A stretch of 64,000 nt of DNA from Streptomyces sp. NBC_00440 (GTDB taxonomy: Bacteria > Actinomycetota > Actinomycetes > Streptomycetales > Streptomycetaceae): assembly GCF_036014215.1 (NCBI RefSeq), contig NZ_CP107921.1, positions 558,001 to 622,000 of the forward strand, given 5' to 3'. Both the position numbers and the translations under genes were made by a program. The stretch's first letter is position 1; every line of letters starts with the position of its first letter. Shown here one piece after another: positions 36,047 to 44,100 of the stretch. The notes beneath the pieces are model-generated. The model had not been told where the DNA came from and did not search any database. It saw only the letters and a list, made by a program, of their open reading frames with translations.

Positions 36047-36724
36047 GTGCACGGATCCTCGATGTCCGGCTGGCTGCTGATGGCGCTGAGCGCGGCGACC
36101 GGGGCCTACTGCCTGCTGCGGATGCGCAGCACATCGCAGCAGGCGCGGACGGCTGCGGGGGGCGAGGCGGTGATGGGGTTCGGCATGGCGGCGATGGCTC
36201 TGCCCGCCGCGATGGGCACTCTCCCGGGGTGGGGGTGGACGGTACTCGCCGCGGTCTTCGCGGCGGGCGGCCTCCGGGCCCTGTGGCAGCTCCGGTCGAG
36301 CGCTCACCATCTGCACCACCTGGTCGGCTCGCTCGCCATGGTCTACATGGCGCTCACGATGACAGCGGGGATGGCGTCGGGCGGGGCGCATGGCGGAGCC
36401 ATGGATGGCGGCGCCATGGATGGCGGCGCCATGGATGGCGGCGCCATGGATGGCGGCGCCATGGATGGCGGCGCCATGAGTGGCGGCTCCATGGAGCACG
36501 CGTCGCACTCGGCCGGAGGGATACCGCTCCTCACCGGGGCGCTGCTGGCCTACTACGCCGTGTACGTCCTGCGCACGGGCGCCACCCTGGTCCCCGCGGT
36601 GTCGGTGGCAACGGGGGGTGGCGGGCCCGCTGGTGCCATCGGCTGGGGAGCCCGTCCGGAGCTGGCGCTCGCCTGCCGGCTGGCCATGGGAATGGCCATG
36701 TTCGCGATGCTGCTGACGATCTGA
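36047..36724 (+). CDS. DUF5134 membrane protein with GGAMD repeats
   Basis: 225 residues from GTG 36047 with GGGGAGG six bases upstream. It has about five hydrophobic helices (LLMALSAATGAYCLL, GFGMAAMALPAAMG, VLAAVFAAGGLRAL, LLTGALLAYYAVYVL, LACRLAMGMAMFAMLLTI) and His-rich AHHLHHLVGS. This fits actinobacterial DUF5134. Between the third and fourth helices lies a loop of seven near-identical GGAMD pentapeptides followed by HASHSAGG. Met/His-rich loops can bind copper or silver, but no copper gene is adjacent. Function unknown. Confidence 0.75.
   Translation: MHGSSMSGWLLMALSAATGAYCLLRMRSTSQQARTAAGGEAVMGFGMAAMALPAAMGTLPGWGWTVLAAVFAAGGLRALWQLRSSAHHLHHLVGSLAMVYMALTMTAGMASGGAHGGAMDGGAMDGGAMDGGAMDGGAMDGGAMSGGSMEHASHSAGGIPLLTGALLAYYAVYVLRTGATLVPAVSVATGGGGPAGAIGWGARPELALACRLAMGMAMFAMLLTI
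36392..36496 (+). repeat. 15-bp minisatellite, about seven copies, inside the DUF5134 gene
   Basis: GGCGGCGCCATGGAT is repeated in tandem from 36407 to 36466 without change, flanked by diverged copies at 36392, 36467 and 36482. Each unit encodes GGAMD and the length of 15 keeps the frame, so copy number can change without breaking the gene. Confidence 0.95.
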
Positions 36725-36872
36725 CCCGGGCAGGGCGACGGAACCAGAGCGGGAGAGCTGTGGGAGCTGTGGGCGGCCAGACTGCGGCTCTTCGAATCGA
36801 GAGGCCGGCGCGGGCCGTGAAGCCGGAGGGGGGGCGGCTCCGCCCGGCACACACCCTGCCCTCAAGAAGGGA

Positions 36873-37502
36873 TCAACGCGGCGCGTATCCCTGGAGAAAG
36901 GCTCGTACCCCCGACTCGATGATCGCGTCCTCCGCCCCGTCCGGGAGCGGCAACGCCCCGTGGAAACTCTGCTCGTTGATCTCCGCCACCGTGAGCAGCA
37001 GCAAGTGGCGGGCCGCCCGCGCCGGATCGTCCGTCACGAGCAGCCCGTCGGCGGCCAGCCGCTCGAACCGCTCGGCCAGCGCGTCGGAAGCCCGCTGCGG
37101 TCCGCTCTGCCGCCAGGCCGTGAGGAACTCCTGAGGGAGATGGGCACTTTCGACCCGCATCTGCCGGACGACCGCGAAATGATCGGCGAACCGGTGCGAC
37201 GAGGCGACCCAGGCCCGTACGAACTCGACGAGGTCCTGCTCCAGTTCGGCCGCGGTGACCTTGTACAGCCGCCGGTCGATCGCGTCGAGACGTGCCTCGA
37301 CGACCGGCTCCGAGCCCTCGACCACCACGGCCCTGAAGAGCTGGGCCTTCCCACCGGGGAAGTGGTTGTAGATCGTGCGGGTGGAGACCACGGCCTCCTT
37401 GGCGATCGATTCGATGCTCGTACGCGTATAGCCGTCACGCCCGAAGACCTTGCGCGCGCCCCGCAGGATGGCCGCCCGCTTCTCCGCCTGGCCCTGCCTC
37501 AT
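36873..37502 (-). CDS. TetR-family transcriptional regulator
   Basis: 209 residues from ATG 37502. The N-terminal HTH (RAAILRGARKVFGRDGYTRT, then IAKEAVVSTRTIYNHFPGG) is canonical. The C-terminal domain is the usual all-helical ligand-binding part with no identifiable ligand. It is divergent from the dienelactone hydrolase gene, and the perfect inverted repeat between them is its likely operator. Confidence 0.92.
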   Translation of the reverse strand: MRQGQAEKRAAILRGARKVFGRDGYTRTSIESIAKEAVVSTRTIYNHFPGGKAQLFRAVVVEGSEPVVEARLDAIDRRLYKVTAAELEQDLVEFVRAWVASSHRFADHFAVVRQMRVESAHLPQEFLTAWRQSGPQRASDALAERFERLAADGLLVTDDPARAARHLLLLTVAEINEQSFHGALPLPDGAEDAIIESGVRAFLQGYAPR

Positions 37503-37558
37503 GGGTGACCGCCCTCTCTGCCCCTGCCGCCCTGGTCAAGGTACCCGTAAGCGGAAAC

Positions 37559-37574
37559 TGCAATGACCATTGCA
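37559..37574. promoter_or_regulatory. probable TetR operator
   Basis: TGCAATG-AC-CATTGCA is a perfect 7-bp inverted repeat with a 2-base centre in the 104-bp divergent spacer. It overlaps the predicted -35 of the hydrolase gene, so binding would block transcription. Confidence 0.7.
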
Positions 37575-37599
37575 TTCGCTGCCCTACACGTTGTACTTT
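37570..37599 (+). promoter_or_regulatory. predicted promoter of the dienelactone hydrolase gene (leaderless mRNA)
   Basis: TTGCAT (37570-37575) and TACTTT (37594-37599) are separated by 18 bp. Transcription would start at about 37606, one base from the ATG at 37607. No ribosome-binding site precedes that ATG, so a leaderless transcript is likely. Confidence 0.5.
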
Positions 37600-37606
37600 A
37601 CCCGCC

Positions 37607-38401
37607 ATGCCCCACCACGCGAACACCAGAGTCGAGGAACCAGCGAACAGCAGTCACACCAGGACACTGCGGATTCCCACAGCGGACGGCCGGGCCGACG
37701 CCTTCGCCGCCTTCCCCGACGGAGGCGAGCAGCACCCCGGGGTGCTGATGTATCCGGACGCCTTCGGCCTGCGGCCCGTGCTGCGGGAGATGGCCCGCGA
37801 ACTGTCCGGGCACGGGTACTGCGTACTCGTCCCCAACCTCTACTACCGGCACGGTCCGGCGCCGGTGACCGACCTTCCCGCGTACCTCGGGAAAGAGGTC
37901 AGGCCCGCGGTCTTCGCCCAGCTGATGCCCTTGATCGAGGCGCACACCCCCGAACGCGCCCTGCGGGACGCCGACGCCTACCTCGGCTTCCTCACCGACC
38001 GGCCCGAGGTCAGCGCCGGACCGGTCGCCGCGATCGGCTACTGCATGGGTGGCGCCCTGGCGATGCGCACCGCAGCGGCCCACCCGGGCCGGGTGGCCGC
38101 CGTCGCCGGATTCCACCCCAGCCCCCTGGTCACGGACGCGCCCGAAAGCCCGCACCACCTCTTCCCCGAGGTCAGGGCGCAGGTACACCTCGGCCTCGCC
38201 GAAGGCGACATGACCCCCGAGACCTTCAGCGCGCTCAACCAGGCCCTGGACGCCGCAGGTGTCCGCCACACCACCGAGATCCAACCCGGCACCGTCCACG
38301 GCTTCACCATGTCCGACACGGAGGCCTTCGACCCCGCCGCGGTGCAGCGCCACTGGGACTGCCTGCTCTCGCTCCTCGGCCGCACCCTGACCGGCAGTTG
38401 A
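37607..38401 (+). CDS. dienelactone hydrolase family protein
   Basis: 264 residues from ATG 37607. It is an alpha/beta hydrolase of the DLH group: the nucleophile elbow is GYCMGG with Cys in place of Ser, as in true dienelactone hydrolases, and the catalytic His lies in TVHGFTM. The Asp follows VHLGLAEGDMTPE. It may open lactone rings of aromatic breakdown products or detoxify related esters. The divergent TetR gene and shared operator suggest substrate-induced expression. Confidence 0.9.
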   Translation: MPHHANTRVEEPANSSHTRTLRIPTADGRADAFAAFPDGGEQHPGVLMYPDAFGLRPVLREMARELSGHGYCVLVPNLYYRHGPAPVTDLPAYLGKEVRPAVFAQLMPLIEAHTPERALRDADAYLGFLTDRPEVSAGPVAAIGYCMGGALAMRTAAAHPGRVAAVAGFHPSPLVTDAPESPHHLFPEVRAQVHLGLAEGDMTPETFSALNQALDAAGVRHTTEIQPGTVHGFTMSDTEAFDPAAVQRHWDCLLSLLGRTLTGS

Positions 38402-38531
38402 GACTCCGCATCCGCGAGCGACACCGAACAGGACAGTTTCCCCACTCCTGGGCGGAACCAGGCCGTGTCCTGCGTCACTTGCGGAGCCAGGCCATACCCC
38501 GGCGACACACCGACTCCATAAACTGACGACC

Positions 38532-39467
38532 ATGGTGGTCTCCCTAGCGCTGTTGCTACTCGGAGCCGTGGCTGCTGTTGCGGCACCGCGGCTTCTGGCA
38601 CGCGCCCAGTGGCCCGAGCGGGAGCCCGTGGTGGCGCTGTGGGTGTGGCAGTGCGTGGTTGCCGCTGTACTGCTCTGCTTCGCGCTGGCGATGACCTTCA
38701 GCGCCTCGGCGGCCTGGCAGCTCGTGCGGGGCCACGTCTTCGCCCCGGCCCCGCACGCCGTGGTGGAGGCGTACGCCCTCGGCACATACGCGCAGTGGTC
38801 GGCGGCGACAGCGACGGTGCTGGCCGCCGGTGGTGTCTGGACGGCCGCGATGCTCACCCGGGAGATCCGCCGCGCGCGGGCCGCACGCCGGCGGAGCCGC
38901 GGGGAACTGCTGGTGCGCTCCCCCGTGCTGCCCGGCGAGGAACCCGGCAGCGAGCGCCTCGTCGTGCTGGAGGGCGAGCGCCCCGACGCGTGGTGGCTGC
39001 CCGGCTCGGCTCCCCAACTGGTCATCACCACAGGGGCACTACGGGGGCTGAAAGGCCATCAGCTCGATGCCGTGCTCGCCCATGAACAGGGCCACGCGCG
39101 GGCCCGTCACGACTGGCTGCTGCACTGCTCGGCCGCGCTGGCCGTGGGCTTCCCGCAGATTCCGGTCTTCGCCGCCTTCCGCAACGAGATGCACCGGCTG
39201 GTGGAGCTGGCCGCCGACGATGTGGCCTCGCGCCGGTTCGGGCGGCTGACCATAGCGCTGGCGCTGGTCCAACTCAACGAGCACCGCGGGGTTTTCGGCC
39301 CCTGTCCGACCCCCGACGCGGAGCTTCCGCACCGAGTCGACCGGCTGCTGAACGCGGCCCCGCGCCTCACCGCCGGCCGCAGGCTGCGGCTGACCGCCGC
39401 CGCCTCGCTGGTGCCGGTCGTGCCACTGCTGGTGGCGTTCATCCCCGGGCTGCGCGCGCTCGGCTAG
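38532..39467 (+). CDS. M56 family membrane metallopeptidase (BlaR1/HtpX-like)
   Basis: 311 residues from ATG 38532; no ribosome-binding site is evident. Three hydrophobic helices in the first 110 residues precede a cytoplasmic zinc protease domain with HEQGH (His184, Glu185, His188) and a third ligand in VELAADDVA. A final helix (LVPVVPLLVAFIPGLRAL) ends the protein. Such proteases often pair with a BlaI repressor, but none is next to this one. The TAG stop lies inside the left end of the inverted-repeat element that follows. Confidence 0.88.
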   Translation: MVVSLALLLLGAVAAVAAPRLLARAQWPEREPVVALWVWQCVVAAVLLCFALAMTFSASAAWQLVRGHVFAPAPHAVVEAYALGTYAQWSAATATVLAAGGVWTAAMLTREIRRARAARRRSRGELLVRSPVLPGEEPGSERLVVLEGERPDAWWLPGSAPQLVITTGALRGLKGHQLDAVLAHEQGHARARHDWLLHCSAALAVGFPQIPVFAAFRNEMHRLVELAADDVASRRFGRLTIALALVQLNEHRGVFGPCPTPDAELPHRVDRLLNAAPRLTAGRRLRLTAAASLVPVVPLLVAFIPGLRALG

Positions 39468-39632
39468 TGCCGCGGCAGGCAAGGTTTGCCCGTCAAGGAG
39501 CGGCGTTCGGTGCGTGCTCTCGGCGTGCCGGCCGGAAGCCCTTGTACTGGACGTACTTGGGCTTTCGGCCGGTGCGGCGAGAGTGTGTGCCGGGCGTCGC
39601 GACGGGGCAAACGTTGCCTGCCGTGGCACTAG
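39464..39632. mobile_element. MITE-like 169-bp inverted-repeat element
   Basis: The left end CTAGTGCCGCGGCAGGCAAG and the right end, whose complement reads CTAGTGCCACGGCAGGCAAC, continue into TTTGCCC on both sides, about 31 bp with two mismatches and one extra base. A second inverted repeat (CCGGCCGGAAGCCC with GGGCTTTCGGCCGG) lies at the centre. The element can fold into one long hairpin. It has no gene. I recall near-identical sequences scattered in Streptomyces genomes, which suggests a non-autonomous mobile element. Confidence 0.7.
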
Positions 39633-39690
39633 CCATGACGGCAGCGATACCGGTGACTGTCGCGACAGCCGGACGGGGAAGAATGCCCCC

Positions 39691-40398
39691 ATGACGATCA
39701 AGGGGACGATCAAGGCCGTACTCTTCGACTTCTCCGGGACCCTCTTCCGGGCCGAGTCTGTCGCGACGTGGCTGCGGGCCACCCTGGAGGAGGCGGGCAT
39801 CACGCTGGACCAGGAGGAATTCGCCCTCCGCACAGCGGAGTTGACCGCTGCGGGCGCACAACCCGGCGGCCCCACCCCTCAGCGGGTGCCGCCCTCGCTC
39901 GCCGGGCTGTGGGCATCCCGCGACGAGAGCGCCGAGCAGCACCGCGCCGCGTTCACGGGCCTCGCCCGCCAGGTCGAGCTGCCGGATCCGGCACTGTACG
40001 ACGCCCTCTACGCACGCCACAGGACACCGGACGCCTGGAGCCCCTACCCGGACACGGCCGAGGTGCTCGGCACCCTGCACGCCCGCGGGATCGGGGTCGG
40101 CGTGGTGAGCAACATCGGCTGGGACCTGCGGCCGGTGTTCCGCGCCCACGGGGTCGATCCGTACGTGGACCACTACACCCTGTCGTACGAGCACGGCGTC
40201 CAGAAACCCGACGTCCGGCTCTTCCGCGCCGCCTGCGAGGCGCTGGGCCAGGATCCCGGCGAGACCCTGATGGTCGGCGACGAGCGCCGCGCCGACGGCG
40301 GTGCCCGGAATCTGGGCTGCGCGGTCCACTTCGTGGACCACCTCCCGGTCGCCGAGCGCCCGGACGCACTCCGCCCGGTGCTGGATATCGTCGGCTGA
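39691..40398 (+). CDS. HAD-superfamily hydrolase
   Basis: 235 residues from ATG 39691. HAD motif I is LFDFSGTLF with nucleophile Asp13 and Ser at the second acidic position, which is found in some subfamilies. Motif II is VVSNIGWDL, motif III the Lys in GVQKPD, and motif IV MVGDERRADGG. A helical cap domain lies between motifs I and II (about 20-95). It is probably a small-molecule phosphatase or dehalogenase-like enzyme. Its promoter lies within or just after the inverted-repeat element. Confidence 0.88.
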   Translation: MTIKGTIKAVLFDFSGTLFRAESVATWLRATLEEAGITLDQEEFALRTAELTAAGAQPGGPTPQRVPPSLAGLWASRDESAEQHRAAFTGLARQVELPDPALYDALYARHRTPDAWSPYPDTAEVLGTLHARGIGVGVVSNIGWDLRPVFRAHGVDPYVDHYTLSYEHGVQKPDVRLFRAACEALGQDPGETLMVGDERRADGGARNLGCAVHFVDHLPVAERPDALRPVLDIVG

Positions 40399-40579
40399 CA
40401 GGAGGGGCGCGCCCGGGTCAGCCCGGCGGGGAACTGCCGGAACCACCTGAAAAAGCCGGAAATCACCGGGGGGAGGCAGCAGGAAATCCGAACCGGACGG
40501 TCCCCCGCGCCGCCCGGTCCGGACGATGCCCGCAGAACAGCCCCTGACGGGGCCCTTTGCAGGATGCGCTGATTATAGT

Positions 40580-40592
40580 TGGCTGAGAGCCA
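40580..40592. promoter_or_regulatory. inverted repeat at the tetR (40612) promoter
   Basis: TGGCT-GAG-AGCCA sits within GTTGGCT...AGCCAGTCAAC, next to a TATAGT hexamer (40574-40579) that could be the -10. This arrangement fits autoregulation by the TetR protein encoded just downstream. Confidence 0.45.
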
Positions 40593-40611
40593 GTCAACGC
40601 AGGAGTAAAGC

Positions 40612-41274
40612 ATGTCCCCGCGCAGCCAATCGGTCAATGAGGAGTTGCGGCGGCGTTCCCGCGAGCGGCTGCTGCAGGCCACAGTGGATCTTGTCGGTGA
40701 GCGCGGATACGAGGCGACGACGCTGGCGGACATCGCCGACCGCGCCGGATCCGCCCGCGGTCTCGTCTCGTACTACTTCCCGGGCAAGCGGTATCTGCTG
40801 CAGTCCGCGGTGCACCGCCTGATGCACCGCACGCTCACCGCGGCCATGGAGCGTGAGCCGCGCACCGACGACGGGCAGGAGCTGCTGGCGCGGGCCATCG
40901 ACGCGATCCTGGGGCTGGCCGCCGACCACCCCGTACTGATGCGGACGCATATGGCCGGAATCCTCCAGGAGCAGGGATTCGTACAGTGCCCCGAACAGCA
41001 GCAGCTCGCCCGGGTCCTGCGCTCGGCCGTGGAGCGGTACGGATCACCCGACCCGGACACCGACTACCCTCTGCTGCGTGCTCAGCTGATGGGCACGGTC
41101 TTCGCCCAGCTGCTGCCGGGGGCGCCCATGCCGCACGCGCGACTGCGGGCCGAGCTGTTCCAGCGGTACGGACTCGACTGGAGCCTGGGGGCACCCCCGG
41201 CCGACGGGACCGACAAGACCGAAGGGACCGACAGAGCCGGCGGGACCGACCCCGCCGCCACCTCGCCGCGCTGA
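40612..41274 (+). CDS. TetR-family transcriptional regulator
   Basis: 220 residues from ATG 40612 with AGGAG upstream. The HTH is ERLLQATVDLVGERGYEATT then IADRAGSARGLVSYYFPGK. The ligand domain has a TetR_C-like pattern (LRAQLMGTVFAQLLPGAPMP). The last ~25 residues are low-complexity Gly-Thr-Asp repeats. No adjacent divergent target exists, so its regulon is unknown. It is convergent with the arsR gene, 13 bp away. Confidence 0.9.
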   Translation: MSPRSQSVNEELRRRSRERLLQATVDLVGERGYEATTLADIADRAGSARGLVSYYFPGKRYLLQSAVHRLMHRTLTAAMEREPRTDDGQELLARAIDAILGLAADHPVLMRTHMAGILQEQGFVQCPEQQQLARVLRSAVERYGSPDPDTDYPLLRAQLMGTVFAQLLPGAPMPHARLRAELFQRYGLDWSLGAPPADGTDKTEGTDRAGGTDPAATSPR

Positions 41275-41287
41275 CGGCGGCGGAGGT

Positions 41288-41632
41288 TCACGCCTCCCGT
41301 GACGCCTCCGCCTCGGCCGCGGCCAGGACACTGTCCAGCAGACCGGGGAAGACCGCGTCCAGATCGTCCCTGCGCAGCACGTTCATCTTCGCGGTCCCCC
41401 GGTAGATCTGCCGGATCACACCGCTCTCGCGCAGCACCCTGAAGTGGTGCGTGGTGGTCGACTTGGTCACCGGGAGCACGAACCGGGAACAGGACAACTC
41501 ACCGCCGTCCGAAGCCAGTTCCCGCACCACACACATCCGCATCGGGTCGGCCAGCGCATGGAGCACGCCGTCCAGGCGGATCTCGTCACGCGCCGGATGG
41601 GCCAGTGCACGGCTGGTCGTTGCGGTCGCCAC
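41288..41632 (-). CDS. ArsR-family winged-helix regulator
   Basis: 114 residues from ATG 41632. The winged helix is clear: LHALADPMRMCVVRELA, then VTKSTTTHHFRVLRESGVIR as the recognition helix region. The metal-binding ELCVC motif of classic ArsR is missing; only a single Cys lies in ELSCSRF, so it may sense redox or electrophiles. It is divergent from an Old Yellow Enzyme gene, a pairing that suggests control of electrophile reduction. Confidence 0.9.
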   Translation of the reverse strand: MATATTSRALAHPARDEIRLDGVLHALADPMRMCVVRELASDGGELSCSRFVLPVTKSTTTHHFRVLRESGVIRQIYRGTAKMNVLRRDDLDAVFPGLLDSVLAAAEAEASREA

Positions 41633-41715
41633 GACGGCTCTCCTTCATTCGGGCCTCCATTCGGACCCGGGCGGGTCCGGACGGGTCCGGGGACAGCCCC
41701 ATTGTACGAGTTCCA

Positions 41716-41743
41716 TCGTAGTTTGACATTCACCGTACTACGA
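41716..41743. promoter_or_regulatory. inverted repeat and -35 box between arsR and the OYE gene
   Basis: TCGTAGT (41716-41722) and ACTACGA (41737-41743) are perfect complements 14 bp apart. Between them lies TTGACA (41723-41728), a consensus -35 for the OYE gene. A regulator bound here would block the promoter. TCGTAC/GTACGA copies flank it on both sides. Confidence 0.6.
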
Positions 41744-41789
41744 CGGGTATCGTACGAGCGTCCCGACGCCGTTGTGAATGGAGCCTGTC

Positions 41790-42869
41790 GTGAGCGCCCT
41801 TTTCGAGCCGTACACCCTGCGGTCGCTGACCTTCCCCAACCGCGTGTGGATGCCGCCCATGTGCCAGTACTCGGCGGCCACCTCGGGGCCCGGCACGGGC
41901 GTCGCCGACGACTGGCACTTCGCGCACTACGCCGCACGGGCCGCCGGAGGCGCCGGCCTGATCATCGTCGAGGCGACAGCGGTCAGCCCCGAGGGCCGGA
42001 TCACCCCCGCCGACCTGGGCATCTGGAACGACACCCAGGTCGAGGCGCTCCGCCGGATCACCGGCTTCCTCAAGGGGCAGGGCACCGTTCCCGGGATCCA
42101 GCTCGGCCATGCCGGGCGCAAGGCCTCGACGGACCGCCCCTGGAAGGGCGGCGGCCCGATCGGCCCCGACCAGGGCGGCTGGCAGCCGGTCGCGCCCAGC
42201 CCGGTCCCCCTGGACCAGGGTGAGCTTGTACCGGACGAGTTGACGGCAGCTCAGATACGGCACATCGTCGGCCAGTTCGCCGACGCAGCCCGGCGTGCGC
42301 TCGACGCGGGGTTCCAGGTCGCCGAGATCCACGGCGCACACGGCTATCTGGTGAGCGAGTTCCTCTCACCGCACAGCAACCACCGCACCGACGAGTACGG
42401 CGGATCGTTCGAGAACCGCACCCGCTTCGCGCTGGAAGTCGTGGACGCCGTACGGGCGGTGTGGCCCGACGAGCTGCCGCTCTTCTTCCGTATCTCGGCC
42501 ACCGACTGGCTGGACGAGGGCGGCTGGACGGCCGACGACACGGTGCGCCTCGCCCCGCTGCTCAAGGAGCACGGCGTCGATCTGCTCGACGTGTCGACCG
42601 GCGGCAACGCGGCCGGGGTCCGCATCCCGGTCGGCCCCGGCTACCAGGTGCCCTTCGCCGCACGCGTCAAGGCCGGGACATCGCTGCCCGTCGCCGCCGT
42701 CGGGCTGATCACCGAGGTCGAACAGGCCGACAAGATCCTGGCCAACGGCGAGGCGGACGCGGTACTGCTCGGCCGTGAGCTGCTCCGCAACCCGTCCTGG
42801 GCCCGGCACGCGGCCCGGGTGCTCGGCGCCGACGTGCACGTACCGCAGCAGTACCACCGCTCCGTCTGA
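41790..42869 (+). CDS. NADH:flavin oxidoreductase (Old Yellow Enzyme, YqjM-like)
   Basis: 359 residues from GTG 41790, preferred over ATG 41778 because GGAG lies six bases before it. The FMN barrel of the YqjM group is recognisable: NRVWMPPMCQYSA, IQLGHAGRKAST, the substrate/FMN pair in EIHGAHGYLVSEFLSPHSN (catalytic His), and NRTRFALEVVDAVR. It reduces activated C=C bonds of enones or nitro compounds with NAD(P)H. Divergent ArsR gene and inverted repeats imply induction by such compounds. Confidence 0.93.
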   Translation: MSALFEPYTLRSLTFPNRVWMPPMCQYSAATSGPGTGVADDWHFAHYAARAAGGAGLIIVEATAVSPEGRITPADLGIWNDTQVEALRRITGFLKGQGTVPGIQLGHAGRKASTDRPWKGGGPIGPDQGGWQPVAPSPVPLDQGELVPDELTAAQIRHIVGQFADAARRALDAGFQVAEIHGAHGYLVSEFLSPHSNHRTDEYGGSFENRTRFALEVVDAVRAVWPDELPLFFRISATDWLDEGGWTADDTVRLAPLLKEHGVDLLDVSTGGNAAGVRIPVGPGYQVPFAARVKAGTSLPVAAVGLITEVEQADKILANGEADAVLLGRELLRNPSWARHAARVLGADVHVPQQYHRSV

Positions 42870-42873
42870 GCAC

Positions 42874-42904
42874 CGGCCGGGAGGGCGCGGAACCCTCCCG
42901 GCCG
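42874..42904. terminator. hairpin between OYE and enolase-superfamily genes
   Basis: CGGCCGGGAGGG (42874-42885) pairs perfectly with CCCTCCCGGCCG (42893-42904) around a 7-base loop. It separates two convergent genes. Confidence 0.85.
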
Positions 42905-42953
42905 CCGCACGGTTCACGGGTCTGCGAATTACGGGATTGCGGCTTCTGCGCCG

Positions 42954-44042
42954 CTACGCGACCCGCAGATCCGCGATGGCGTCCTCGTCCCACTCGATGC
43001 CGAGACCGGGCGTCTCCGGCGGCACGACGCAGCCGTCCTCGATGACCAGCTCACTGCGGGTGATCGCACCGAGCTGCGGAATGTGCTCCACATACATCCC
43101 GGCGGGGACCGCGCAGGCCAGGCTCGCGTGCAGCTCCATCAGGAAGTGCGGGGCCACTCGCACATTGCAGGCCTCGGCGGCGTGTGCGACCTTCAGCCAC
43201 GGGGTGATGCCGCCGACGCGGGCCACATCGGCCTGCACGATTCCGGCGGCGCCCGCCGACAGGTACTCGGCGAAGTGGCCGACGCTGTACACCGATTCGC
43301 CCACCGCGACCGGCACCGTGGTCGAGCGGGCCAGCCTGCGGTGCCCCGCGACGTCATCGGCCGGCAGCGGCTCCTCGAACCACGCGATGTCCAGCGGCTC
43401 GTAGGTGCGGGCCCGGCGGATCGCCTCCGCCCCGGTGAGCGACTGGTTGGCGTCGACCATGATCTCGAAGCCGGGCCCGGTCGCCTCGCGGACCGCCGCG
43501 AGGCGTTCCGCGTCCTCGACCGCGGTGGGCTTGCCGACCTTCAGCTTGGCGCCGCGCAGCCCCGAAGCCTGCGCCGCCGAGACGTTCTTGACCAGTTCGT
43601 CGGTGCTCAGGTGCAGCCAGCCGCCCTCGGTGTCGTACACGGGCAGCCGGTCGTGCGCGCCGCCCGCGAGCCGCCACAGCGGTTCACTGGCGCGCAGGCA
43701 CCGCAGATCCCACAGGGCCGTGTCGACGGCGGCCAGCGCCAGTGAGGTGAGAAGCCCGAACGCGGTGGCCCGGGTCGCCGCGAGCATCCGGGCCCAGACC
43801 GCCTCGACGTTACGGGCATCGGCGCCCAGCAGCGTGCCGGCGAGGTGGTCACGCAGCAGCGCCAGTACGGAACTGCCGCCGGTGCCGATCGTGTAGGAGT
43901 ACCCGGTGCCGCTCAGCCCGTCGTCCGTCCCGACGGTGACGAGGATCGTCTCCTGGCGTACGAAGGTCTGGGTGGCGTCGGTGCGCAGCGTCTCGGGCTC
44001 GATGAAGACGAGCCGGCAGTCGACGCTCGTGATTCTGCTCAT
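42954..44042 (-). CDS. mandelate racemase/muconate lactonizing family enzyme, probable sugar-acid dehydratase
   Basis: 362 residues from ATG 44042. It belongs to the mandelate-racemase subgroup of the enolase superfamily: KLK in GAKLKVGK supplies the catalytic Lys pair, metal ligands are in MVDANQS, WFEEPL and VGESV, and the catalytic His is in VAPHFLMELH. L-fuconate, L-rhamnonate and galactarate dehydratases share this layout. As the last gene of the porter-lutABC operon and next to an FAH hydrolase and a mutarotase, it probably dehydrates a 6-deoxyaldonate to its 2-keto-3-deoxy acid. Substrate assignment is inference from context. Confidence 0.82.
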   Translation of the reverse strand: MSRITSVDCRLVFIEPETLRTDATQTFVRQETILVTVGTDDGLSGTGYSYTIGTGGSSVLALLRDHLAGTLLGADARNVEAVWARMLAATRATAFGLLTSLALAAVDTALWDLRCLRASEPLWRLAGGAHDRLPVYDTEGGWLHLSTDELVKNVSAAQASGLRGAKLKVGKPTAVEDAERLAAVREATGPGFEIMVDANQSLTGAEAIRRARTYEPLDIAWFEEPLPADDVAGHRRLARSTTVPVAVGESVYSVGHFAEYLSAGAAGIVQADVARVGGITPWLKVAHAAEACNVRVAPHFLMELHASLACAVPAGMYVEHIPQLGAITRSELVIEDGCVVPPETPGLGIEWDEDAIADLRVA

Positions 44043-44100
44043 GGATGGGGTCTCCCGCTGGTTCCGTCGCTCGTCTTTTGGTCCCCGGCTGCCCGGTCCT

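Noticed and set aside
36392..36496. Regular repeat considered as a CRISPR array
   Set aside because: The 15-bp units are contiguous with no spacers and encode protein in frame.
35855..36865. N-terminal extension of the GNAT frame to 525 residues
   Set aside because: The extension is antisense to the DUF5134 gene and its repeats; the acetyltransferase starts naturally at 35854.
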